64,000 nt of DNA from DASXMR01 sp036495525 (lineage in GTDB: Bacteria; Actinomycetota; Actinomycetes; Streptosporangiales; Streptosporangiaceae), in the NCBI GenBank assembly GCA_036495525.1, contig DASXMR010000060.1, forward strand, positions 62,001 to 126,000. Direction: 5' to 3'. Below the pieces are notes generated by a model. It ran no database searches, was not told the DNA's origin, and saw only the letters and a list, made by a program, of their open reading frames with translations. Shown one piece after another: positions 34,640-42,833 of this stretch; positions within the stretch are counted from its first letter, which is position 1; each line of letters starts with the position of its first letter. Position numbers and translations under genes: made by a program.

Positions 34640-34830
34640 GCTGTCCGGAGTTCCCGGGTGTGTGCCAACCCGTCCGATGCGGGTCTGGGCGGCACCTGAC
34701 CCGCCCGAGCGCGACTCGTGCGGGTTGCGAACCCGCCCGCTGCGGGTTTCTGCGGGTAGGCGGACCGGGTGCGATGCGGGTTCCTGCGGGCTGGCGGGAT
34801 CGCCTGGCCGGGCCTTGGCTGTGACCGGGT
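34640..34830. repeat. Cluster of short degenerate GCGGGT repeats
   Basis: The hexamer TGCGGGT or close variants recur about seven times on the plus strand between 34677 and 34791, often followed by TT or TC and GGCGG. One pair forms a perfect hairpin, GCGGGTT (34720-34726) and AACCCGC (34730-34736) around GCG. No frame here encodes a plausible protein. It looks like a REP-type intergenic element or decayed repeat array. Confidence 0.5.
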
Positions 34831-34904
34831 ACCCGCCACTCATGCCCGCCGCGGGCCGAACCTCAGCCGCGTGCCGGTCAGGTTTGCGCATTGGCCTAGA
34901 TATC

Positions 34905-35161
34905 CGGCTTCCGCGCTATAGCGCTGAATTGAGCTATTCTGCAGTCGTATTCTGGCCTATCTCCGCCGCCATAAACAATCTTGAATACTACCTGTAGTTA
35001 TTTGACTACAGGTAGTTAACCAATGGCACAGCACCTATCCTTGCGTCACATTAATGTGACCTTTCCGTTGCCTCTGCTGATGGTAGTCGGGCCCCTTTAC
35101 CGGGGCATGACTACCTCGTGATCCGGTATTGCTCTGGACGGTAACTGGCCGAGGGGGACGG
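34905..35161. promoter_or_regulatory. AT-rich, palindrome-dense leader of the sigma factor gene
   Basis: Four structures lie within about 200 bp: GCGCTATAGCGC (34913-34924); ACTACCTGTAGT (34987-34998) and ACTACAGGTAGT (35005-35016), perfect 12-bp arms around TATTTG, each arm itself an inverted repeat of ACTAC/GTAGT; the 16-bp perfect palindrome GTCACATTAATGTGAC (35045-35060); and a two-tier hairpin with outer arms GGTAGTC (35082-35088) and GACTACC (35109-35115) and inner arms GCCCC (35091-35095) and GGGGC (35102-35106). The half-site GGTAGT/ACTACC thus recurs around and within these elements. GAGGGGG precedes the GTG start. No gene was found in this stretch. Confidence 0.8.
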
Positions 35162-35746
35162 GTGGAACCGCAGGCAGACGGGGACGAGCAGGCAGTCATG
35201 CGAGATCTGACGACGCTGGCGGCGCGAGGCCAGCCGGCCGCGATCGAATCGCTGCTCCGGCAGATAAGACCGATGGTGGTGCGTTACTGCAGAGCCCGGC
35301 TTGGTCACATTAGCGGTCAATATCAGATGGCCGATGATGTCGCGCAGGAGGTCTGTATCGCGGTGCTTTCCGCGCTCCCGCGCTATCAGGACATGGGGCG
35401 GCCGTTCGCCTCCTTCGTCTTCGGCATCGCCTCGCACAAAGTGGCCGACGCGCGCCGCTGCCTCGCCCGGCTGGCTATTCCGATCGAAGATCTCCCGGAC
35501 GGGCCGGACGACGGTCCCGGCCCGGAGGAGACGGTCGTCGCCTGGATCGAGGCCGAGCGGGCCAGGGCGCTGCTGGCACGGCTGCCAGGACATCAGCGCG
35601 ACCTGCTGGCAATGCGCGTGCTGAGCGGCTTCTCCGCCCAGGAGACCGGCAACGTGCTCGGGATGAGCGCCGGAGCGGTACGGGTCGCCCAGCATCGCGC
35701 GCTCGCGCGACTGCGCGCGATCGCGCTGGAAGAGCACATCGCCTGA
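35162..35746 (+). CDS. ECF-type RNA polymerase sigma factor (SigD/ShbA group)
   Basis: The frame encodes 194 residues from GTG 35162, four bases after GAGGGGG; the open frame to 35129 adds 11 residues without a ribosome site. Region 2 is seen in QIRPMVVRYCRARLG, QMADDVAQEVCIAVLSAL and GRPFASFVFGIASHKVADARR; region 4 in RLPGHQRDLLAMRVLSGFSAQETGNVL and GMSAGAVRVAQHRALARLR in part. Its place between groEL and guaB matches sigD of mycobacteria and shbA of streptomycetes, where ShbA drives transcription of the principal sigma gene. No anti-sigma gene follows. The leader is full of palindromes. Confidence 0.9.
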   Translation: MEPQADGDEQAVMRDLTTLAARGQPAAIESLLRQIRPMVVRYCRARLGHISGQYQMADDVAQEVCIAVLSALPRYQDMGRPFASFVFGIASHKVADARRCLARLAIPIEDLPDGPDDGPGPEETVVAWIEAERARALLARLPGHQRDLLAMRVLSGFSAQETGNVLGMSAGAVRVAQHRALARLRAIALEEHIA

Positions 35747-35781
35747 ACGCGGTCGGCCGGGGCCGCTCCCGGCCGGCCGGC

Positions 35782-36228
35782 TCAGCCCTTGCGGCTGGCC
35801 AGGAAGACCGGGATTACCCGGCTGGTCTTCCGCTCGTACTCGGCGTACGGCGGGAAGGCCTGCACGGCCCGCTGCCACCACTCGGCACGCTCCTGGCCGG
35901 TCAGCTCGCGCACCGACACGCCGACCGGCGCCGGGCCATCCTGGACCGTCACGCTGTCCGGGTCGGCCCGCAGGTTCCTAACCCAGACCGGATCGCTCGG
36001 CGCGCCGCCCTTGGAGCCCACCAGCAGGTACTCACCGGCATGCTCCACCCGCATCAGCGGCGTCTTGCGCAGCCTGCCCGTCTTGTTGCCGCGGCTGGTG
36101 ACAATGATCACCGGCAGCCCGGTGTCGCGCAGCGTGTTTGCCTGCTGGCCGCCGGACGCCTCGTAGGTGGCGACCTGGTCGCGCACCCACGCCGCCGGGC
36201 TCGGCTCGTAGTCTCCGGTCAGAGTCAT
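35782..36228 (-). CDS. Deazaflavin (F420)-dependent nitroreductase-family oxidoreductase
   Basis: The frame encodes 148 residues of the DDN/FDOR-A family (PF04075): VIIVTSRGNKTGRLRKTPLMRVEHAG, EYLLVGSKGGAPSDPVWVRNLRADP and the C-terminal PPYAEYERKTSRVIPVFLA are the usual motifs. These split-barrel proteins use coenzyme F420 to reduce quinones or nitroaromatics. It is convergent with the sigma factor gene and divergent from guaB. Its physiological substrate is unknown. F420 use agrees with an actinobacterial host. Confidence 0.88.
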   Translation of the reverse strand: MTLTGDYEPSPAAWVRDQVATYEASGGQQANTLRDTGLPVIIVTSRGNKTGRLRKTPLMRVEHAGEYLLVGSKGGAPSDPVWVRNLRADPDSVTVQDGPAPVGVSVRELTGQERAEWWQRAVQAFPPYAEYERKTSRVIPVFLASRKG

Positions 36229-36420
36229 GCGGTCACGTTATCGTCCTGGCCGCCGGTGCCTGGCCGACTGGCCCGCCGCCTCGGTGGCACCGCAGGGGGC
36301 CGCCGATACCCGCCGAACACGGCGGAAACGGGCACCGGCTGGAGCGGCGGCTGCCCTCCCGCTGGCTGCGGAGAACTAGGATGAACCGCATCCCCGCACC
36401 TCAGGACCCGGAACGGTGAG

Positions 36421-37911
36421 ATGAGCGACGACGGCAAGTTCGGACCCCCGGCCCTGACCTTCGACGACGTGCTGCTGCTGCCTGCGCACTCAGTGATCTT
36501 GCCGGCCGAGGCGGATACCGCCGCGCGGCTGACCAGGCGGATCAGCCTGCGGATCCCGCTGCTTTCGTCAGCCATGGACACCGTTACCGAGGCCCGGATG
36601 GCGGTCGCGATGGCACGCCAGGGCGGAGTGGGCGTGCTGCACCGGAACATGTCGGTGGAGGAACAGGCGCAGCAGGTCGACATGGTCAAGCGGTCCGAGG
36701 CCGGGATGATCACCAATCCGGTGACCTGCCGGCCCGAGGCGACGGTCGCGCAGGTCGAGGAGCTGTGCGCGAGATTCCGGATTTCCGGCGTCCCGGTCAC
36801 CGGCGAGGACGGCGTGCTGCTCGGCATCGTGACCAACAGGGACATTCGGTTCGAGTCCGATCACCGTCGCCAGGTCGCCGACGTGATGACGCCGATGCCC
36901 CTGGTTACCGCCCCGGTGGGAGTGCCGCGCGACGAGGCACTCGGCCTGCTGAGCAAGCACAAGGTGGAGAAGCTGCCGCTGGTCGACCCGTCCGGCCGGC
37001 TGCGCGGGCTGATCACGGTCAAGGACTTCACCAAGAGCGAGAAGTTCCCCAGCGCGACCAAGGACCAGGGCGGCCGGCTGGTGGTCGGCGCCGCAGTCGG
37101 CGTCGGCGAGGACGCCAAGCGCCGCGCCCAGGCGGTGACCGACGCCGGTGCCGATTTCGTCGTGGTGGACACCTCGCACGGTCACGCCGAGGCAGTGCTC
37201 GACATGGTGCGGGAAGTCAAGGCCAACGCGCAGGTCGATGTGATCGGCGGCAACGTGGCGACCAGGGACGGCGCGCAGGCACTGATCGAGGCCGGCGCCG
37301 ACGCAGTCAAGGTGGGTGTCGGGCCCGGCTCGATCTGCACCACCCGGGTAGTGGCGGGCGTCGGCGTGCCGCAGGTCACCGCGATCTACGAAGCGGCCAG
37401 GGCGGCAAGGCCGGCTGGCATCCCGGTGATCGGCGACGGTGGCCTGCAGTACTCGGGCGACATCGCCAAGGCCATCGCCGCCGGGGCGGACACGGTGATG
37501 CTCGGCGGCTTGCTGGCCGGCTGTGAGGAAGGGCCGGGCGAGACGGTCGTCGTGCAGGGCGAGCAGTACAAGCTGTACCGGGGAATGGGATCGATCGGCG
37601 CGATGCGCAACATCGAGCGCGGCCGCTCGTTCTCCAAGGACCGGTATTTCCAGGACGATGTGCTGCGCGAGGATCAGCTCATCGCGCAGGGCGTTGAAGG
37701 CCGGGTGCCCTACCGCGGGCCGCTGGCCGCGGTCGCTACCCAGCTCGTCGGCGGGCTGCAGGCGGCGATGGGCTACTGCGGCGCACGCACCATCGCTGAG
37801 CTGCAGGAAGCCAGGTTCGTCCAGGTCACTAGCGCCGGTCAGGCCGAGAGTCACCCGCACGACATCCAGATGGTCGCCGAGGCGCCTAATTACGGCGGCC
37901 GCCGGACATGA
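36421..37911 (+). CDS. guaB: Inosine-5'-monophosphate dehydrogenase
   Basis: The frame encodes 496 residues. The barrel starts with LTFDDVLLLPAHS, the CBS pair is inserted at about residues 95-220 (MITNPVTCRPEATVAQVE, DVMTPMPLVTAPVGVPRDEAL), and the catalytic loop is GPGSICTTRVVAGVG with the active-site Cys. The flap has YFQDDVLREDQLIAQGVEGRVPYRG with the Arg-Tyr dyad region. It oxidises IMP to XMP, the first committed step of guanine nucleotide synthesis. It lies downstream of the sigma gene as in mycobacteria and streptomycetes, and is followed by guaB3. Confidence 0.96.
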   Translation: MSDDGKFGPPALTFDDVLLLPAHSVILPAEADTAARLTRRISLRIPLLSSAMDTVTEARMAVAMARQGGVGVLHRNMSVEEQAQQVDMVKRSEAGMITNPVTCRPEATVAQVEELCARFRISGVPVTGEDGVLLGIVTNRDIRFESDHRRQVADVMTPMPLVTAPVGVPRDEALGLLSKHKVEKLPLVDPSGRLRGLITVKDFTKSEKFPSATKDQGGRLVVGAAVGVGEDAKRRAQAVTDAGADFVVVDTSHGHAEAVLDMVREVKANAQVDVIGGNVATRDGAQALIEAGADAVKVGVGPGSICTTRVVAGVGVPQVTAIYEAARAARPAGIPVIGDGGLQYSGDIAKAIAAGADTVMLGGLLAGCEEGPGETVVVQGEQYKLYRGMGSIGAMRNIERGRSFSKDRYFQDDVLREDQLIAQGVEGRVPYRGPLAAVATQLVGGLQAAMGYCGARTIAELQEARFVQVTSAGQAESHPHDIQMVAEAPNYGGRRT

Positions 37912-37963
37912 GGCGGCTCAGCGGACGGCGGCACGCTGGCCCTGATCAGGGCGGGAGGCGAAC

Positions 37964-39073
37964 GTGGCGCAGGTAGAGATCGGCCGGGGGAAGAGCGGCA
38001 GGCGCGCGTACGCGCTCGAGGAGATCGGCATCGTGCCGTCCCGCCGGACCAGGCACCCGGAGGAAGTCTCCATCGCCTGGCAGATCGACGCGTACCGGTT
38101 CGAGCTCCCGCTGGTCGTCGCGCCCATGGACAGCGTCGTCTCGCCCGGTACGGCGATACAGATCGGGCAGCTCGGCGGGCTCGCCGTGCTGGACCTGGAG
38201 GGCCTGTGGACCCGGTACGAGGACCCTGAGCCGCTGCTCGCTGAGGTCAGCGAGCTCGGCGATGAGGCGGCAACCCGGCGCCTGCAGGAGATCTACGCCG
38301 CGCCGATCTCCGAGGACCTGATCGGCCGCCGGATCGAGCAGATCCGCTCCGCCGGTGTGACCATCGCAGCCCGGCTGTCACCGCAGCGCACGATCAGGTT
38401 CCACAAGGCGGTGCTCGACGCGGGCGCCGACATCTTCGTGATCCGCGGCACCACGGTCTCCGCGGAGCACGTCTCAGGCCAGGCCGAGCCGCTCAACCTG
38501 AAGCAGTTCATCTACGAGCTCGACGTGCCGGTCATCGTCGGCGGCTGCGCCACTTACACCGCCGCGCTGCACCTGATGCGAACCGGCGCTGCCGGGGTGC
38601 TCGTCGGGTTCGGCGGCGGCTCGGGGCACACCACGGCAGCGGTGCTCGGCGTGGCCGTGCCGATGGCCACCGCGGTCGCCGACGTGGCTGCGGCCCGCCG
38701 GGAGTACCTGGACGAGTCCGGCGGCCGGTACGTGCACGTGATCGCCGACGGCGGCATGACCCGCAGCGGTGATATCGCCAAGGCGCTGGCCCTGGGCGCC
38801 GACGCGGTCATGGTTGGCTCGCCGTTCGCGCGCGCCGAGGAGGCGCCGGGCCGCGGGTACCACTGGGGCAGCGAGGCGCACCACGCCGACCTGCCGCGCG
38901 GGGCCCGGGTTCGGGTCGGCACCATCGGCACGCTCGAGCAGATCGTGCACGGCCCGTCCACGGTCGCCGACGGCTCCATGAACCTGATGGGCGCGCTCCG
39001 CCGGACGATGGCGACCTCGGGGTACTCCGACCTGAAGGAATTCCAGCGCGTCGAGGTAGTGGCCACCGGCTAG
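37964..39073 (+). CDS. guaB3: GuaB3 family IMP dehydrogenase-related protein
   Basis: The frame encodes 369 residues from a GTG. It has an IMPDH-like barrel without CBS domains: RRTRHPEEVSIAWQIDAY, LVVAPMDSVVSPGTAI, VIADGGMTRSGDIAKALALGAD. The loop that carries the catalytic Cys in IMPDH (GPGSICTT) is here VGFGGGSGHTTAAVLG without Cys, the typical GuaB3 difference, so it may not act as a standard IMPDH; some GuaB3 proteins have been linked to GMP reductase-like activity, which remains to be settled. It follows guaB by 52 bp and is likely cotranscribed. Confidence 0.92.
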   Translation: MAQVEIGRGKSGRRAYALEEIGIVPSRRTRHPEEVSIAWQIDAYRFELPLVVAPMDSVVSPGTAIQIGQLGGLAVLDLEGLWTRYEDPEPLLAEVSELGDEAATRRLQEIYAAPISEDLIGRRIEQIRSAGVTIAARLSPQRTIRFHKAVLDAGADIFVIRGTTVSAEHVSGQAEPLNLKQFIYELDVPVIVGGCATYTAALHLMRTGAAGVLVGFGGGSGHTTAAVLGVAVPMATAVADVAAARREYLDESGGRYVHVIADGGMTRSGDIAKALALGADAVMVGSPFARAEEAPGRGYHWGSEAHHADLPRGARVRVGTIGTLEQIVHGPSTVADGSMNLMGALRRTMATSGYSDLKEFQRVEVVATG

Positions 39074-39153
39074 CACGCGCGCCGAACTGATCGCCGCGCC
39101 GGCCGCTGGCACTGGACGACTGCGCCCGGCCGGAGCCAGGTAGCGTTCAGACC

Positions 39154-40899
39154 GTGACTGCCGAACCGGGGGAATCCACCAGGCTGGGCCCGGACGAGCG
39201 TGCTGCCGCGCTGGCGGCGCTCGCGCGGGAAGAGCACGACGTCCTCGTGGTCGGCGGCGGTGTCGTCGGCGCCGGGGTGGCGCTCGACGCCGCGACCAGG
39301 GGGCTGAAGGTCGGCCTGGTCGAGGCCAGGGACTTCGGCTCAGGGACCTCGTCCCGGTCGAGCAAGCTCATCCACGGCGGGCTTCGGTACCTAGAGCAGC
39401 TGAACCTGCACCTGGTCAGGGAGGCGCTTGGCGAGCGCTCGCTGCTGCTGCAGCGGATCGCACCGCACCTGGTCCGGCCGGTGTCGTTCCTGTTCCCGTT
39501 CACCCACCACGTCTGGGAACGCGGCTATGTCGGCGCCGGCGTGACCGCCTACGACCTGCTCGGCTTTGCCCTCGGCCGGGCCAGGGGCCTGCCAGGGCAC
39601 CGGCAGCTGACCAGGACGGCCGCGCTGCGGCTGGCCCCGGCGCTCAAACGATCCGCGCTGACCGGGGCGCTGGTGTACTGGGATGCCCAGGTGGACGACG
39701 CCAGGTACGTGCTGACGCTGGTCCGCACGGCGGCCGGGTTCGGTGCCAGGGCGGCGTCGCGTACCCAGGTCACCGGGTTCCTGCGCGAGGGCGAGCGAGT
39801 CACCGGGGTACGTGCCGTCGACCTGGAGACCGGCACCGCGCACGAGTTCCGCGCCCAGCAGGTGGTCAACGCGACTGGCGTGTGGACAGATGAGATCCAG
39901 GCCATGGTCGGCGGCCGCGGCTCGATCAACGTCCGCGCTTCCAAGGGCGTGCACCTGGTCGTGCCCAGGGACCGCATCCAGTCGAGCACCGGCATCATCC
40001 TGCGCACCCCGCTGAGCGTGCTGTTCGTGATCCCGTGGGGCCGGCACTGGATCATCGGCACTACCGACACCGACTGGTCGCTGTCGAAGGCCCACCCGGC
40101 GGCCAGCAGGACCGACATCGACTACGTGCTCGGCCAGCTCAACCGGATCCTCGCCGTCCCGCTGACGCGGGACGACGTGGAGGGCGTGTACGCGGGCCTG
40201 CGGCCGCTGCTGGCAGGCGAGTCCGACGAGACCTCGAAGCTGTCGCGTGAGCACACGGTCGCGCATCCGGTTCCCGGCCTGGTCATGATCGCCGGCGGCA
40301 AGTACACCACCTACCGGCTGATGGCGAGGGATGCCGTCGACGCCGTCGCGCACGGCCTGGACGGCCGGGTCGCGCCGTCCTGCACCGACGTGATCCCGCT
40401 GGCCGGCGCGGACGGCTACCAGGCACTGTGGAACTCGCGCTACGCGATAGCCCGTTCCAGCGGGCTACACGTGGCGCGCATCGAGCACCTGCTGCAGCGC
40501 TACGGCACGCTCAGCGGCGAAGTGCTCGCGCTCATCGCCGCCGAGCCTGGCCTGGGCAGGCCGCTGGCCGGAGCGGACGACTACCTGCGGGCCGAGGTGG
40601 TCTACGCGGCCTCGCACGAGGGCGCGCGGCATATCGACGACGCGCTGACCCGCCGGACGCACGTGGCGATCGAGACCTGGGACCGCGGCCTGTCGGTAGC
40701 CGCGGAGGCGGCAGAGCTGATGGCCGGGCCGCTGCGGTGGAAGTCCCGTCAGGTAGCCAGGGAGCTGGAGAATTACCGGGCGCGGGTGGCCGCCGAGCGG
40801 GCGTCTCAGGACGCGGCCAGCGATCAGGACGCGGACGCGATCAGGCTGGGCGCTCCCGAGATCGTCCCCGTGCTCAGCAACAGCGTCGCTGCCCGCTGA
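39154..40899 (+). CDS. glpD: Aerobic glycerol-3-phosphate dehydrogenase
   Basis: The frame encodes 581 residues from a GTG. FAD binding is seen in DVLVVGGGVVGAGVALDAATRG and the family motif SRSSKLIHGGLRYLEQ, followed by KGVHLVVPRDR and IPWGRHWIIGTTDTDW; the C-terminal DAO_C domain runs from about residue 410 to 550. It oxidises sn-glycerol-3-phosphate to dihydroxyacetone phosphate and passes electrons to the membrane quinone pool. It follows guaB3 by 80 bp, the same order as in streptomycetes, and is convergent with a regulator gene. Confidence 0.94.
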   Translation: MTAEPGESTRLGPDERAAALAALAREEHDVLVVGGGVVGAGVALDAATRGLKVGLVEARDFGSGTSSRSSKLIHGGLRYLEQLNLHLVREALGERSLLLQRIAPHLVRPVSFLFPFTHHVWERGYVGAGVTAYDLLGFALGRARGLPGHRQLTRTAALRLAPALKRSALTGALVYWDAQVDDARYVLTLVRTAAGFGARAASRTQVTGFLREGERVTGVRAVDLETGTAHEFRAQQVVNATGVWTDEIQAMVGGRGSINVRASKGVHLVVPRDRIQSSTGIILRTPLSVLFVIPWGRHWIIGTTDTDWSLSKAHPAASRTDIDYVLGQLNRILAVPLTRDDVEGVYAGLRPLLAGESDETSKLSREHTVAHPVPGLVMIAGGKYTTYRLMARDAVDAVAHGLDGRVAPSCTDVIPLAGADGYQALWNSRYAIARSSGLHVARIEHLLQRYGTLSGEVLALIAAEPGLGRPLAGADDYLRAEVVYAASHEGARHIDDALTRRTHVAIETWDRGLSVAAEAAELMAGPLRWKSRQVARELENYRARVAAERASQDAASDQDADAIRLGAPEIVPVLSNSVAAR

Positions 40900-40957
40900 G
40901 CTGCGGGCATCAGCCCGGCACGCGAGTCCTGCCTCGGCGCCGGGGGCGGTGCGGCAG

Positions 40958-42430
40958 TCACGGGTCTCGGTCTCGGCGCTGGCCAGTGCTACCCGGCGAT
41001 CGGAGCCCGGCGATCGGAGCCTTCCCGGGGGAGGCCGGCGATCGGAGCCCGGCCAGCGGAGCCCGGCCAGCCTGGGGCCAGTTCGCCGTCGCGGTGTCGC
41101 TGGTGGCGCTGACAGTTGCCGCCGGGCGGTGCCGCGGCAGCGTCCGCCGGGCAAGCGAGCCGTCCCGGCCGGCCGGGACGGCCTGGCTGGCCGCGTGGTG
41201 GCGGGGCTGCGGCTGGCGTGGCTGCTCGCAGCGCAGCAGTCGCCGCGCGCGCAGGGCGACCTCCAGCTCGAAGCGCGCCTCGGACTCCAGCAGCTCGGTG
41301 CCGAACATCTCCCTGATCTGCCGCAGCCGATACCTGATCGTCTGCGGGTGCACGTGCAGCTGGCGCGCGGTCTCTTTCGCGTTTCCGCCGCTCTGCAGCC
41401 AGCAGAGCAGAGTCTCGGCCGTGGTTTCCCGCTGCGCGGGGCGCAGCCGGGTCAGCGGGCTGAGCCGGGCCGCGCTCGTCACCCGCAGCAGTTCCTCGTC
41501 AGCGAGCAGCAGCAAGGCCGGCACATTGTCAGCGCACCTGATCAGGCCGTGGTCCGCCGCGACGATGCCGCGGCAGCCAAGGGCAAGCGCCTGCCGTGCC
41601 CAGCGCAGCGAGCTGCTGGCAGCGGCCAGCGGCACGGCCGGGCCCAGCGCCGCCAGCCGCCCGCGCAGGCACCCGGCGATCAGCTCGGCGCGGCCAGGTC
41701 CTTCCGGGTCGGGCACCACGGCGTATGGCTCAGGGCCCGACAGGTCGGCGAGGAATTCAGCGGGCAGTGCGCTGAGCGGGCCGGCCTGCTGACCCGCGGT
41801 GCCGAGCGCCGCGATGGCGACCTTTCGCGGCAGCTGCCAGCCGCACTCGCGAGCCAGGCCGGCGACAGCCGCGGCCGGGCCCGGCGGATCAGCGACGATA
41901 AGCCCGGCCAGGTCCTGCCGCCGGCAGCGCGCCTGACCCGCAGCTGCTGCCCGTGCTAATGCGGCGCCCTCCGCGCATGCCGCCGCCAGCTCGTCGAGGT
42001 ACAGGAATATCGCCTCACCCAGCCGGGCCGGCACGTCAGCGCCGAGGCTGCTCCATTCCACCCGCTCGTGCAGCGCTCGCCAGGCGACCCTGGCGCCCAC
42101 CCGGAAGGCCGCCTGGACCGATTCCACGTCAAGGCCGGCGGCTGCCTGCTCTCGGCCGATGCCGCGGAAGAACTCGGTGATCTCCAGCCGCGGCAGCTCC
42201 GGGTCGGCGATCCGCCAGACGAAGTGCCGCACCGCCTGCAGCACGGCCTCGCGCAGGCAGTGCTCCGAGGTGCCGGAACCGGTGGCACCCGACTCCCCGA
42301 ACGCGGGCACCTCGCGGCGGATGGCGAAGGTCATCTGGTCGGCGGTGCTGCGCATCAGGGGCAGCATCGGCTCGGCGGCCTCAGGCGGCACCCCCGGCCA
42401 GGCCGTGATGACCTCAGCCACTCCCTGCAC
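40958..42430 (-). CDS. CdaR/PucR-type helix-turn-helix regulator with repeat-containing C-terminal tail
   Basis: The frame encodes 490 residues; GTG codons at 42430 and 42421 can start it. The first 190 residues are a helical sensor-like region (EAVLQAVRHFVWRIADPELPR, VESVQAAFRVGARVAWRAL) common in actinobacterial PucR-like regulators. The DNA-binding HTH_30 lies near residues 345-410 (AETLLCWLQSGGNAKETARQ, LHVHPQTIRYRLRQIREMFG). The normal protein would end near residue 410; the final 80 residues are Arg/Ala/Pro-rich and contain APLAGLRSP and APIAGLRSP, encoded by short tandem repeats next to the glpD end. It may control glpD or the lipase locus; no target is shown. Confidence 0.8.
   Translation of the reverse strand: MQGVAEVITAWPGVPPEAAEPMLPLMRSTADQMTFAIRREVPAFGESGATGSGTSEHCLREAVLQAVRHFVWRIADPELPRLEITEFFRGIGREQAAAGLDVESVQAAFRVGARVAWRALHERVEWSSLGADVPARLGEAIFLYLDELAAACAEGAALARAAAAGQARCRRQDLAGLIVADPPGPAAAVAGLARECGWQLPRKVAIAALGTAGQQAGPLSALPAEFLADLSGPEPYAVVPDPEGPGRAELIAGCLRGRLAALGPAVPLAAASSSLRWARQALALGCRGIVAADHGLIRCADNVPALLLLADEELLRVTSAARLSPLTRLRPAQRETTAETLLCWLQSGGNAKETARQLHVHPQTIRYRLRQIREMFGTELLESEARFELEVALRARRLLRCEQPRQPQPRHHAASQAVPAGRDGSLARRTLPRHRPAATVSATSDTATANWPQAGRAPLAGLRSPASPGKAPIAGLRSPGSTGQRRDRDP
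40993..41063. repeat. Short tandem repeats CCGGCGATCGGAGCC
   Basis: Exact copies start at 40993 and 41007 (period 14, sharing one base) and at 41035, followed by degenerate versions to about 41063. They lie in the extreme 3' end of the regulator gene and code for the AGLRSP units of its tail. Slippage here probably extended the reading frame. Confidence 0.75.
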
Positions 42431-42833
42431 GCTGCCTCACCTCGCCAGCACGGCCGCTGGCCGCGCATCTCGTTGCCGGAGCTTAACGGCCCAGGCCAAA
42501 TAAATGTACACGCATAGTGCAAAGAGTTGAAGCGGGGTGCGCGGCGAACGGGCGGCAGGTCAGCGCCCTGCGGCCGTCCGCCGATAACAAACCGCGCAGC
42601 GGCGGTGCTGACGCGGGTGAGCAGAATGCCGCGGAATGGCGAGGTTGAATCGGCATGTCCAAGGACCGCGGACGTTCCCGGTCCGCCCTGGAGAACCATG
42701 CCGCTGTGCCGTTATCCGCGATTTCCGCTGAGCGCCATGCTGGGCGCCGCCACCGAGCGCGGATCCGCGCCTGGCGCTGGCGTGCCCGATGGTGTGCGGC
42801 GCGGCCGGGTCTGGCGTCGCGCGGCCGAGCGCC
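42431..42833. other. About 400 bp without a convincing gene
   Basis: The part at 42495-42530 is AT-rich and may hold the promoter of the regulator on the minus strand. The rest has no frame with protein-like composition. It lies upstream of a lipase gene remnant, and may be decayed coding sequence of that gene, but no lipase motif could be traced here. Confidence 0.45.

Noticed and set aside
34640..34830. CRISPR array
   Set aside because: Repeat units are only six to eight bases, irregularly spaced and degenerate, and no cas gene is present.
35045..35060. GTCACATTAATGTGAC as a CRP site
   Set aside because: The half-sites are in the order TCACA...TGTGA with four bases between, the reverse of the CRP consensus TGTGA-N6-TCACA, so it is kept only as an unassigned palindrome.
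35082..35115. Two-tier hairpin as an integron attC site or tRNA-like structure
   Set aside because: The attC core sequences are missing and no integrase is near; it cannot be folded into a tRNA cloverleaf.
36568..37860. A 430-codon minus-strand open frame antisense to guaB
   Set aside because: Complete IMPDH motifs lie on the plus strand; the antisense product has no domain and no ribosome site.
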